A stretch of 20,919 nt of DNA from a virus, in IMG/VR virus record IMGVR_UViG_3300007345_000371, positions 1-20,919 of that record; one strand, given 5' to 3'. The notes beneath the pieces were generated by a model. It was not told the origin of the DNA. It was given only the letters and a program-made list of their open reading frames with translations, and made no database searches. Shown here piece by piece: positions 5,852-14,600 of this stretch. Position 1 is the stretch's first letter. Each line of letters begins with the position of its first letter. Both the position numbers and the translations under genes were made by a program.

Positions 5852-8800
5852 ATAATCAGCAACCAATGACATTCTCTCATTAGCGATGTTATTCATTGCT
5901 CTAGCATAAGGGTCAATTAGGTTTTTCTTGTACCATGCCATTTGATTGTCACCTAACTTGCCTCTCGATAAAGTAGTGTATAGTAATCCAACAAAGTCTT
6001 CGGCTGACGGTGGTATAAAGAATTTATACTTACCCTTACTTGCGCCAACCACTTCTGCTTTCGCATCGCTGTACATTTTGTCAGCTGCAATGCCTGTCTT
6101 TGCTTCTAATATATCATTAAACTCTTTATCTAACTTGTCGAAAACATCTTTATATACGATGCGTTCTTTAGATTTAACGTCTAATACTTTCATCGCATCT
6201 TGAACTGCTTTTACATTTTTGTAAGCATCGTCAACAAAATAAAAATCATTATAACCAAGCGCTGCTTTTTCAACCATCCATTGAGCTTTAGCTTCTGGAA
6301 GACTATTCTGCAAGCCAGTTATATTTTCTAATGGTATCTCATACCCAACACCTTTTAAAAATTCGTATATTGCTGGTGCTGAATTTGCTGGACGAGCAGT
6401 TAACACGTATACGTCTTTATTGCCGAATTTATTTATTGCTTTTTCTAGCTTTGAAATTAAAGGACCAGGTTGACCATTTACCACTTTACTGAAATCACTA
6501 AAATCAAACACAGCGCCTTGCTCAGATAATGTGTCTCCTTGCTTGGCAAATTCGGTTGCGTCTATTTTTTTAGTCGTACCGTCTGGCATAGTTACGCCAA
6601 CCATGCTTTTGCTCGTTGCTAAAGTATCGTCAAAATCAAATACTGTAATACCTTTTCTTGGTGCTTTAGCATTTCTAGCATTAGCAATTGCTTTGTCTCT
6701 ATTTTTTAAATCGTTTAATAATTCGCTATTGTTTTTCGCTTTACTATAAGCTACTTTAATGTTGTTCTTAAATGCAACTTCTTTTTGCTTCTCTAATTGT
6801 ACTGTTGTGGCAAATCCACTAGAGTCTACATTATATTTCTCTAATATCGTTTCACCATCATACATTACTATCTCGCTTGGATTTATTCCGCCATTATTAG
6901 TCGCTACATTTTCATTAAAATATCTAGCAAATATATTATCAGTTATCTTCCAACCTTCTGGTGTCGATGCTATATAATTATAAGGCTTTCCGTTTGGTTT
7001 GAAACCCTTGAGCTTTTTGTCGTTGACCTTAGACAATAAACCTTGTTGATAATTATTTTTAATATTAACAAAACTTTCATCTAATGTGCCATCAAGCATG
7101 GCGCCAAATAAATACTTACCAACTAAGCTAGCTGGTAGCGTATGTTCTTCAACTACCACCTTGCCACCACCTGTTAGCGGTCTTCCATTTTCAACAGAAT
7201 AGAAATTTATAGGAGCAGATGTTCTAACAAAATGTGCCATGCTTTGGCTGGAACTAGAAAGTATGGCTGCTACGTACTTAGCGTTTTCTGGATTTTCGTT
7301 TATTAACTTTTCGAAAGCTTTAAATATTTTCCTTAAACCATTTATGCTTTGATCTTGTCTTTCTCTAAACTGCTTTGTGTTTATTTTTTCATCTAGTTTA
7401 GAATAACTATCTCTGCTAACTGCTGCAGTTATCTCAACGTCTTCAGGAGCAAAGCTCATTCCATCAATGTCGTTGTAAACTTCTTCCATGCTAACATAGA
7501 AGAAACCTCTTTTAGCTGCAGACGTACCAGCGTTAGCAAATGTTCCGCCAGTAAAGAAGCTCTTAGGCAAAACCTTTGTTAATTTTTCTCTAACAAACGT
7601 TCTAACAGATTCTATATCAGCTGCATCTTTAGAGCTTGGTAAAGTTAAATTCAAAGGCGCTAGTATAGCTTTCCAAACTTTGTTTTCAGCAGCAAACTCA
7701 TCAGAGCTTTTTTCGAAAGAATCATTTTGCATGAATACGTTCTTAGACTTTTGAACAGCTGCTTTAGAAAGCATAACGCGAGCTTTACCTGCAGCAACAT
7801 CTGCTAATTGCTTTTCTGTTGCTCCAGCAGATTTTAACTCTTGGCGAACTAAAGTATTAGCTGCTAACGTACTGTAAGTTTTAGCCATACCTTTTATCAA
7901 TTGACCTAGAGAACTTCTCAATTCATTCTTTGGAAGTATGTTCAATTCGCCTTTTGGTGTTATACCTATATCTAATTTTAATTTATCTATTGTCTCTTTG
8001 GATACTACACCCCTAAACTCTGGCTTTAATCTTCTAACTGGTACTTGACTGGTCAACCCTTTGCTTCTGCCTTTTGGACTAGTTAACTTACCGGATGGAT
8101 CAATAAAATCATCATAGAAATAATCAAGTATTCTTTTTGGTAGTCCTATGCCTGTACCTTGTATTGTTTTAGATACGTCTATGTCTTTACCTTCAACTCT
8201 AGCCTCTGGAGTTGCTATATTGTACTCTGGCAATATACTAACAAATTTATCTAAATTATCAGCTCTAAAAAAGAATTGCTGTATAGCTCTAGCTTCATTC
8301 ACAGATCCAAGGTTTGCCGATGCGTCAGTAATCTTTTTAGCTGGTATGCCTAATATCTGCTCACCAACTTCTCCTGCATATTTTTTTGAAACATTTTTAA
8401 ATGTTAGTCCCTCTCCTGGCTTATCAGATATAGTAACCTTGTCTGGAACTCCAGAAAATTTCAAAGGATTAATACTTGGTTTTTCTCTCGTTTCAACTGT
8501 TGCTTCTTCTTCAACAGTTTCAACATCAGCTATTTCTCTTACTGAATCGTCAATACTAGTTTGCTTTGCTTTTCTTTGAGATTCTTCGTATAAAGCTTTT
8601 TTCGCATCGCGCTTACCGAATGCTGTGTTTGCAAATATAAATTCACCAAAACCTTCTCTACCAATAGTTGAACCATCTTTACGCTTAGCTTGTGGATCAA
8701 AATTCATTAATCTATCAACAACAGAATCTATAGCTAGCTCAGCCTCCATAGGACTGCTTGATTTAGATTTTATGTAATTATTGATTACGCCGCCAGGCAT

Positions 8801-11800
8801 CATAACTGACTCATACACCTTAGTGAAAGATCTATCAGATAAAAACTGCTCTTTAGTTTCTATGTTTTCTGGTATTAGATTATTTATTTCTTCAAGAACA
8901 CTAGCTCTTGAATACTTGACGTCTCTTTCAGACACTCCTATACCTTTGTATACTTTATCTAAAAAGTCTTGTGGAAGGTCTTCTCCATAGTTTATAGACT
9001 CTGTGTTTATTTCGTAAAGCTTATCACCAAAGTCTTGTTTGTACTTAGCTAGACTTTCTTGAACTTGCTCATACGTTTTTGTGACTATTTTGTCTGGTAA
9101 AGATCTCTCTTTTCTAGCTCTATTTCTTTCTAATGCTGTTTCAAGTGGTGTATTAGCTACAACCATAGATACTTCAAATCCTGCGTCTTGAAGTTCTTTT
9201 ACTTTTTTCATTGTAGCATTATAAGAAGCGCCAGTACCATCTATCACCATATCGTTCTTATCCGATACGTACTTATTGAATTTTTCTTTAGCGGCTTTTA
9301 CTGCTGCAGCGCCAAGCTTTGATCTAGTTGACCTCTGTTCAGCAGTGTATTCAGATTCTTCAGTTGGAAGACCTGCTTCTTCTTTCATTGCCTCTAGTGC
9401 TATATCTTGGTTGACGACCTTGAAACCTCTTCTACCTAGCTTCAGGCCTTTGCCAACGTTAGTTTTACCGGCTCCTGGCCCACCAACCATAAATATGGCT
9501 TTTGGTTTTTCAGCTGCGGCTGCAGCGGATGCTTTAACTGTTTCAGTGTCAGTGTATAAACCTTCCTGTATTAATTTTCCTTTACCACCTTCAACAGCTA
9601 ATTTTGCTTGAGCTTGTGTTAAACCTCCTTCTTCTATGCTTTTATTATAATCTTTTATAAAGTTGTATACGTCTCTACCATTATTGAACTTTATATTAAC
9701 ACCAAAGTTTCTTTGTAAAGTTCGTCTAACTGTATCGCCTATTTTAGTAAAGGTATTTTCGTTGTATTTTATATCTCCTGTTGCTAGCGCATCAGAAAAT
9801 AATGTTAATGCCTCCTCCATTCTAACTTCTTTAGACTCGTCAGTGTATTGAAGCATTCTATTTTTAAATTCGCTGTTTTCTATTTTGTTTATGTCTATAG
9901 AGTTTAATCTTTTAAGTAGTGCATTACCAAGGCTTATAGCATTACTTGTATTTTTGTTTACAGTATTGAAAAGTATACCGTGCAGAAATTCGTGAGAGGC
10001 AACTGTTACTGCGTTATCTTTTAATGCTTGTTCTTTATTTAGTATTATTTGCTGCTTGCCAGTCTTACTATTTTGTATTATGAAACCTTGTTGACCGGCT
10101 GCTTTTTTTACATCAACATCATCACCAACACTGTTTAAGTACTCCTCTACTTCAGACGTTGTATCAAACTTTTTAATTTCAACACCTTCAACATCTCTAG
10201 CTGCTGATTCTACTTTTTTAGCGTTGTCGTTAAATTCGTTTTCTACTCTATTTCTAGCTGCGTTAGCTATAGCTAATTGTCTATCTTCTATGCTTACATC
10301 TACGTCAGCATCTATGTATGCATCACTTATCTTTTTTACTTTTTCTCTTAGATTAGCGATTTTATTTTTATTAGTCTCAGACTCACTACTTTTTAATTGG
10401 CTTATTTCACGCTCTAATCTTATTAAATCTGCTCTGTCATTTGCGTCAGATATTTTAGCATCTATACTTTGGTCTATCTTTATATCTTCTCTTCTATTGT
10501 CTACAATAGCCTTTATTACATCGTCGCCTTCTACGTCTATTCTAGCTTCTGTAAAAGCTATGTCATCCATTTTTTTAATAGACTCTGTAAACTCATTAAA
10601 ACCTAATTTCTGCCCATTTATCTTATATTTGCCATTAGCCGCTATAGCGTCAGTAGCCATACCCGCTATAGTAAATATCTTATCACCAGCTAAACCTTCT
10701 ATCAAGGCGTCCTTTGTATCGATCTCTTGCCCAGCTGCTATTTGACCGGCGTACTCAGAAGCTATCCCCATGGTTGTCTCTGTAGTTCCTCTCGCGATTG
10801 TTGGAGCTAATTTGGCAGATACTCTTGTTGTTGTTTTTGCTACTTTTGAACTTGCTTTGTACGCAGATCTTGTTGCTTTTTTTACAGCACCAGTTACTAC
10901 TTTACCTGTCCCTTGTGTTAATGCACCAGTGACAGCGTCGAAAGTACCTATAGCTATACCTCTTCTTAGCGCTCTATTTCTTAATTCGTTTTTCTTAACA
11001 GGATTGTTTAATATGTCGCTTACATAACTAAATCGTTGTTCATCGCCCATATTATCCCATCTAGTGCTAGCGCCTGAAGATATTAATTCCTTATCTATTT
11101 CATCTTTAAGTAAGTCAGCAGTCGTGAACCCAACTTCCATAGCACCAGAAAGACCACCTATAAAGCCTGCACCTCCGCCTACTATTGCTCCACCAGGTCC
11201 AGATACTAAAGCACCAGCTCCAGCTCCACCAGCTCCAGCTGAAGCAGCAGATGCTATTGCTTCTCCAGTCTGTACGCTAGCTGCCATGTTGCCTAGTGAT
11301 TGGCTAGCATACTGATGCATGATAGATGGATTCCTCCATGCTCCATAGAAAAATCCAGCAACAGGGCCATATTTTTCGCTCATTCTACTATAATCATCTT
11401 CAAATTGAAGCATTTCATCTGTTCCATGGAAGTTTTCTAGATTTCTAACATCTGACAAATATTTTTTTATTTCTTCATCTGTTGTGCCTTGTTTGAATAA
11501 TTCAATTGCACTATCAAACGATTCACCTTGAGCATATCCGCTTTTAAAAGACCTATATATGTCACCAAAGAAGTCAGTTGCGTTATTTTTACCAAACTTA
11601 CGCTCAAGCCATGTTAGGTCTTCTTCTTTTTCCTTTGCCTTTACTTTTATTTCTACTTGCCCTACACTTTGTACATTTATTTTTCCATCATCTGAAACAA
11701 TCAAACCCATACCTTCTAGATCAGACCTTGTTAATTCGCCAGAGGCAAATTGTCTTTCTAGCTCTGGCATATCTTTCATGCCTGGAAGTTCTATCTCTGT

Positions 11801-12013
11801 TTCTATGGTTCTATCTCGAGAAACCAAAGAACCATCTTCCGAACTGGAGACCATATCTTCGCTCGACCCTACACTTGTCTCCGCAGTTGCAGGATCTTGT
11901 TTCTTTTTTGGCGGATCTGTTGGTTCTTTAAATTCGTTATCTAGCTTGTAAAGAATCTCATCATCGTTAAATCCTTTGCTTATAAGGTCTTGTATGTATT
12001 CTCTTTTGTTCAT
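5843..12013 (-). CDS. Giant multidomain internal virion protein (gp16-like): HExxH peptidase motif, PNK/zeta-like kinase, HAD phosphatase
   Basis: A 2056-aa protein at the T7 gp16 position. Visible order: short helical start and acidic linker (1-110); Gly/Ala-rich hydrophobic stretch (about 250-290), possibly membrane-active; coiled-coil-like region (about 470-620); zinc-peptidase motif HEFLH at 674-678 in VASHEFLHGILF; P-loop kinase (about 838-985) with GGPGAGKT at 844-851, a VVNQD strand end, MVIDGTG and an Arg-rich lid (ERNRARKERSLPD) as in T4 polynucleotide kinase and zeta toxins; HAD phosphatase (about 1785-1955) with DFDDT at 1793-1797, T1872 in LTARP, K1909 and VDDA with D1928/D1929. 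All four HAD motifs are present, so catalysis is plausible. It is probably packaged and ejected, carrying enzymes into the host. The ATG follows ACAAATAAAATATAATG. The C-terminal piece lies in the next frame. Confidence 0.87.
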   Translation of the reverse strand: MNKREYIQDLISKGFNDDEILYKLDNEFKEPTDPPKKKQDPATAETSVGSSEDMVSSSEDGSLVSRDRTIETEIELPGMKDMPELERQFASGELTRSDLEGMGLIVSDDGKINVQSVGQVEIKVKAKEKEEDLTWLERKFGKNNATDFFGDIYRSFKSGYAQGESFDSAIELFKQGTTDEEIKKYLSDVRNLENFHGTDEMLQFEDDYSRMSEKYGPVAGFFYGAWRNPSIMHQYASQSLGNMAASVQTGEAIASAASAGAGGAGAGALVSGPGGAIVGGGAGFIGGLSGAMEVGFTTADLLKDEIDKELISSGASTRWDNMGDEQRFSYVSDILNNPVKKNELRNRALRRGIAIGTFDAVTGALTQGTGKVVTGAVKKATRSAYKASSKVAKTTTRVSAKLAPTIARGTTETTMGIASEYAGQIAAGQEIDTKDALIEGLAGDKIFTIAGMATDAIAANGKYKINGQKLGFNEFTESIKKMDDIAFTEARIDVEGDDVIKAIVDNRREDIKIDQSIDAKISDANDRADLIRLEREISQLKSSESETNKNKIANLREKVKKISDAYIDADVDVSIEDRQLAIANAARNRVENEFNDNAKKVESAARDVEGVEIKKFDTTSEVEEYLNSVGDDVDVKKAAGQQGFIIQNSKTGKQQIILNKEQALKDNAVTVASHEFLHGILFNTVNKNTSNAISLGNALLKRLNSIDINKIENSEFKNRMLQYTDESKEVRMEEALTLFSDALATGDIKYNENTFTKIGDTVRRTLQRNFGVNIKFNNGRDVYNFIKDYNKSIEEGGLTQAQAKLAVEGGKGKLIQEGLYTDTETVKASAAAAAEKPKAIFMVGGPGAGKTNVGKGLKLGRRGFKVVNQDIALEAMKEEAGLPTEESEYTAEQRSTRSKLGAAAVKAAKEKFNKYVSDKNDMVIDGTGASYNATMKKVKELQDAGFEVSMVVANTPLETALERNRARKERSLPDKIVTKTYEQVQESLAKYKQDFGDKLYEINTESINYGEDLPQDFLDKVYKGIGVSERDVKYSRASVLEEINNLIPENIETKEQFLSDRSFTKVYESVMMPGGVINNYIKSKSSSPMEAELAIDSVVDRLMNFDPQAKRKDGSTIGREGFGEFIFANTAFGKRDAKKALYEESQRKAKQTSIDDSVREIADVETVEEEATVETREKPSINPLKFSGVPDKVTISDKPGEGLTFKNVSKKYAGEVGEQILGIPAKKITDASANLGSVNEARAIQQFFFRADNLDKFVSILPEYNIATPEARVEGKDIDVSKTIQGTGIGLPKRILDYFYDDFIDPSGKLTSPKGRSKGLTSQVPVRRLKPEFRGVVSKETIDKLKLDIGITPKGELNILPKNELRSSLGQLIKGMAKTYSTLAANTLVRQELKSAGATEKQLADVAAGKARVMLSKAAVQKSKNVFMQNDSFEKSSDEFAAENKVWKAILAPLNLTLPSSKDAADIESVRTFVREKLTKVLPKSFFTGGTFANAGTSAAKRGFFYVSMEEVYNDIDGMSFAPEDVEITAAVSRDSYSKLDEKINTKQFRERQDQSINGLRKIFKAFEKLINENPENAKYVAAILSSSSQSMAHFVRTSAPINFYSVENGRPLTGGGKVVVEEHTLPASLVGKYLFGAMLDGTLDESFVNIKNNYQQGLLSKVNDKKLKGFKPNGKPYNYIASTPEGWKITDNIFARYFNENVATNNGGINPSEIVMYDGETILEKYNVDSSGFATTVQLEKQKEVAFKNNIKVAYSKAKNNSELLNDLKNRDKAIANARNAKAPRKGITVFDFDDTLATSKSMVGVTMPDGTTKKIDATEFAKQGDTLSEQGAVFDFSDFSKVVNGQPGPLISKLEKAINKFGNKDVYVLTARPANSAPAIYEFLKGVGYEIPLENITGLQNSLPEAKAQWMVEKAALGYNDFYFVDDAYKNVKAVQDAMKVLDVKSKERIVYKDVFDKLDKEFNDILEAKTGIAADKMYSDAKAEVVGASKGKYKFFIPPSAEDFVGLLYTTLSRGKLGDNQMAWYKKNLIDPYARAMNNIANERMSLVADYKH

Positions 12014-12019
12014 TATATT

Positions 12020-13894
12020 TTATTTGTTTCTTTCTTCTGCAAGTAGTATAGCGTTTTTATTATTTTTAGCAAACTCAACCCAGTGCGTAGCTCTTGAGCC
12101 AGGTCCATAAAGAGAAGGATTTGTAGCCGCGTAGTTGATCAACTCTTTCTTAGCCTTGCTACCTCCGTTATCAATAACCCAATTGAACCATTTGTTGTAT
12201 TTTGGATCTTCCAAGTCTTTTTTACCTTCTGTGGTAAAGTACTTTAGCATTTCATTTTTGAAGCCAGTACTTCTATAGTACGCAGCACTCTTGCTTGAGC
12301 CTGAAGCGCTCGGTGATACTATATTCCACATATTATTCATTTGTGCTGGATCGTATATGTTGAACGTTTTGTCTGGTTTTAACCACTCTCCATTAATTAT
12401 TTTGTCTTTGTATACGACTTTTATTTCTCCAGTGTTAGGATTAAACTCACTGCCTTCTACTTCTTTAGGAGCTCCACCTATGCTAAGTGTAAAGTTTTTC
12501 CCTGCTGGTAGATTCATAAACCTCGATGCGCCAACATCTTGTCTAGCTCTTGATCCAACCTGCGTCATAAACGAACTCATGTTTGCTCCAACTCTTTGCA
12601 CTTCACTGTTTATATCAGTTCTATCAGTTACAGTCTTAGTTGCTTGTTTTTCTTTCTTTTTTAGATTTATACCATCGTGAACACCTTTAGCTATAACGTC
12701 ATTAGTCATGAATTCAACTACAGACTGAAATTGAAATTCTTCTACAGTATCATATACATTTTGTATATCTCTGTTATTGATTATACCAAGCCTGCTTAAT
12801 TCTTTTATGTGTTGATCTATGCGATCATCACTGATTGGTAGGTCTAATATAGCTTTTAAATGGCCTTCAGCTTCCTCTTTTGTTTCTTTATCCTTTATGC
12901 TGTCAATACCTTCCACAACAGTCGATCCAAAGTCTATAGATCCAAACAACTCTTTTTTTGTCTTAGTATATATTGTTTGACCAGGCGCTATATCGTACGG
13001 TATTTTAACTAAATTACTAAATGCGTTATCTATAAAACCATCCTCTCTAGATCCAGTAGAATCGTTTTGCTGTATAACTTGCAAACTCCTTAATCGCTGC
13101 TCCGTGAAGTCTCTAACTACTTTTTCGCCATTTATTAATAAGTCTTCATTTGATAACTTAGCATCGTTTATTTTGTTTTTTATATCAGCATTAGCTGCGC
13201 CTTTTATTGTTTCAGATGTCGATGTAAATTGGTCTATTACAGGTTGTATATCTTTAAGCGTCATTAACTTAGCTTGAAGAACATCTACGGGCATACTAGA
13301 ATATCTTGTGCCATCTTCACTTACTATATTGCCGTTAGGATTTGGAAACGTAACTGTACCACTGAAGCTATCGTTCTCTGCATTCAAAGATAATGCTGCG
13401 TCTGGATTTTTAGAGAAATAATCCATAGCCAATTGAGTGGTTGCCCAATCTTCACTAAGTCTATTTGTATTCTTATATTTTTTAAAATCAACAGCATACT
13501 CAGAAATAGTATTAAGCGCGTTGATTAATCCTTTCGCGCTAGAAGTAGCTTTGTTTATTTGCGCCGCCGAAGGCCCAGTTGCTCTTGCTGATGCTACTCT
13601 TGTTAAAAAGTTGTCACCTTGTCTTTGTTCGGTAGCAGCAGAACTTCTCATCCAATTAGTTGTAGTGTCTAATAATTTATTTTGAACTGATCCAATTAAA
13701 TTTTTAGACTTATATATAGTATCTTCTATCTTTTCGCCTTGCTCTACTACGTTTCTATTTTTAGCATTTATCTGCTCTCTAACTTTTGATATGTGATCTT
13801 CGACTGACCTATAACCAGCTTCAAATGATTTGCCAAAACTCTTAGCAAATGCTAATGGATCTCTAGTATATATGTCTGGATTGCTATAACTCAT
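12020..13894 (-). CDS. Internal virion / ejection protein, gp15-like by position
   Basis: A 624-aa, mostly helical and polar protein, rich in Asn, Lys and Asp, with no signal peptide or membrane segment. The N-terminus (MSYSNPDIYTRDPLAFAKSF) leads into a long coiled-coil-like region at about residues 25-130. A beta-containing part sits at about 455-520 (GKNFTLSIGGAPKEVEGSEF). No enzymatic motif was found. It lies between the 233-aa gp14-like gene (1-nt TAATG overlap) and the giant protein (6-nt gap), the slot and approximate size of T7 gp15 (747 aa), so it is inferred to be part of the internal core or ejectosome. Assignment is by synteny and general composition, not by a recognised domain. 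A different virion role, such as a tail-associated structural protein, cannot be excluded. Confidence 0.72.
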   Translation of the reverse strand: MSYSNPDIYTRDPLAFAKSFGKSFEAGYRSVEDHISKVREQINAKNRNVVEQGEKIEDTIYKSKNLIGSVQNKLLDTTTNWMRSSAATEQRQGDNFLTRVASARATGPSAAQINKATSSAKGLINALNTISEYAVDFKKYKNTNRLSEDWATTQLAMDYFSKNPDAALSLNAENDSFSGTVTFPNPNGNIVSEDGTRYSSMPVDVLQAKLMTLKDIQPVIDQFTSTSETIKGAANADIKNKINDAKLSNEDLLINGEKVVRDFTEQRLRSLQVIQQNDSTGSREDGFIDNAFSNLVKIPYDIAPGQTIYTKTKKELFGSIDFGSTVVEGIDSIKDKETKEEAEGHLKAILDLPISDDRIDQHIKELSRLGIINNRDIQNVYDTVEEFQFQSVVEFMTNDVIAKGVHDGINLKKKEKQATKTVTDRTDINSEVQRVGANMSSFMTQVGSRARQDVGASRFMNLPAGKNFTLSIGGAPKEVEGSEFNPNTGEIKVVYKDKIINGEWLKPDKTFNIYDPAQMNNMWNIVSPSASGSSKSAAYYRSTGFKNEMLKYFTTEGKKDLEDPKYNKWFNWVIDNGGSKAKKELINYAATNPSLYGPGSRATHWVEFAKNNKNAILLAEERNK

Positions 13895-14595
13895 TATACA
13901 GTTGTATTAGGTGTATTAAATGCACTTGCCCAATTTGTATCTTTCGCGTAAGCACCAAGTCCTACTCCGCCTGCAGCACCAAGTGCGCTACCTAGCGAAC
14001 TCCAAGCAGCATCTTTATATTGTGCAGTTTGTCTATTAGCAGCATCTAATTGTGCTGCGGCTCTATCTATGTCTTGTTGCTTTCTACTTTCTTTTATGCC
14101 GAATTCGTATTGCGCAGCTCCTATTCTAGCTGACTCAACTCTTCCAAGTTCTGCTAATCTAGCTTGCTGAGCTGCTTGAGCACCTTGTGCTCTTGCTGCA
14201 ACGTTAGATGCCTCTTGTCTAGCTATATCAGCTCCTATATCTCTCTTACTTCTTAATGCAGCTTGCGCTAAACTAGTAGCACCACCAGATCCGAATCCAC
14301 CAGCTCTTAACGTATCTAAAGTACCCGCTAAAGACAAGTCAGTTTCTTCTGCTTGATATTTCGCCGCCTCTGTAGATACTTGTAAGTTTGCCATCTCGTT
14401 TTGAATTAATGAACTTCTATCTTGAATCATACCTCCTAAATCAGGTATATCAGGTCTCTGTGATAACGCTACTCTAAGTTGCTGGTCTAATTTATTAGCT
14501 CTTTCTTGAGACTTCCAACCTTGATAAGCTGAAGTAGCTGCTCCTATTAAACCACCAACAACTTGAGCTCCAGCCGTTGCTAAAAATGCTGCCAT
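13894..14595 (-). CDS. Internal virion protein, gp14-like
   Basis: A 233-aa Ala/Gln-rich protein. A glycine-containing hydrophobic N-terminus (MAAFLATAGAQVVGGLIGAA) is followed by a long amphipathic helical region (about 25-195; AARAQGAQAAQQARLAELGR), then a second Gly/Ala hydrophobic stretch SSLGSALGAAGGVGLGAY near 198-215. Two membrane-active ends around a helical middle is the pattern of podovirus ejection proteins such as T7 gp14 (196 aa), which form a channel in the outer membrane for DNA entry. It lies directly before the gp15-like and gp16-like genes, as in T7. The start follows TTAAAATATAAATAATATG with no Shine-Dalgarno. Similar Ala/Gln-rich proteins are frequent in marine podoviruses. 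Role inferred from composition and synteny. Confidence 0.78.
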   Translation of the reverse strand: MAAFLATAGAQVVGGLIGAATSAYQGWKSQERANKLDQQLRVALSQRPDIPDLGGMIQDRSSLIQNEMANLQVSTEAAKYQAEETDLSLAGTLDTLRAGGFGSGGATSLAQAALRSKRDIGADIARQEASNVAARAQGAQAAQQARLAELGRVESARIGAAQYEFGIKESRKQQDIDRAAAQLDAANRQTAQYKDAAWSSLGSALGAAGGVGLGAYAKDTNWASAFNTPNTTV

Positions 14596-14600
14596 ATTAT

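Noticed and set aside
5840-5860. Programmed -1 ribosomal frameshift joining the 2056-aa and 574-aa frames
   Set aside because: There is no X XXY YYZ heptamer before the TGA, and a slip at AAG would place its tRNA on TAA. A base deletion or TTG re-initiation explains the junction better. Not fully excluded without protein data.
10224-10745. 173-aa plus-strand open frame opposite the giant protein gene
   Set aside because: It is antisense to a long, domain-rich minus-strand gene, is rich in Ser, Leu and Ile as expected from the complement of Lys/Asp/Glu codons, and has no recognisable motif. The same applies to plus-strand frames at 8148-8579, 9276-9611, 11559-11951, 12291-12680, 16562-16987 and 17693-18130.
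11205-11240. Short tandem DNA repeat (AGCTCC/ACCAGC units)
   Set aside because: The repetition reflects Gly/Ala/Ser codons in the low-complexity protein segment; units are imperfect and there is no sign of a separate repeat element.
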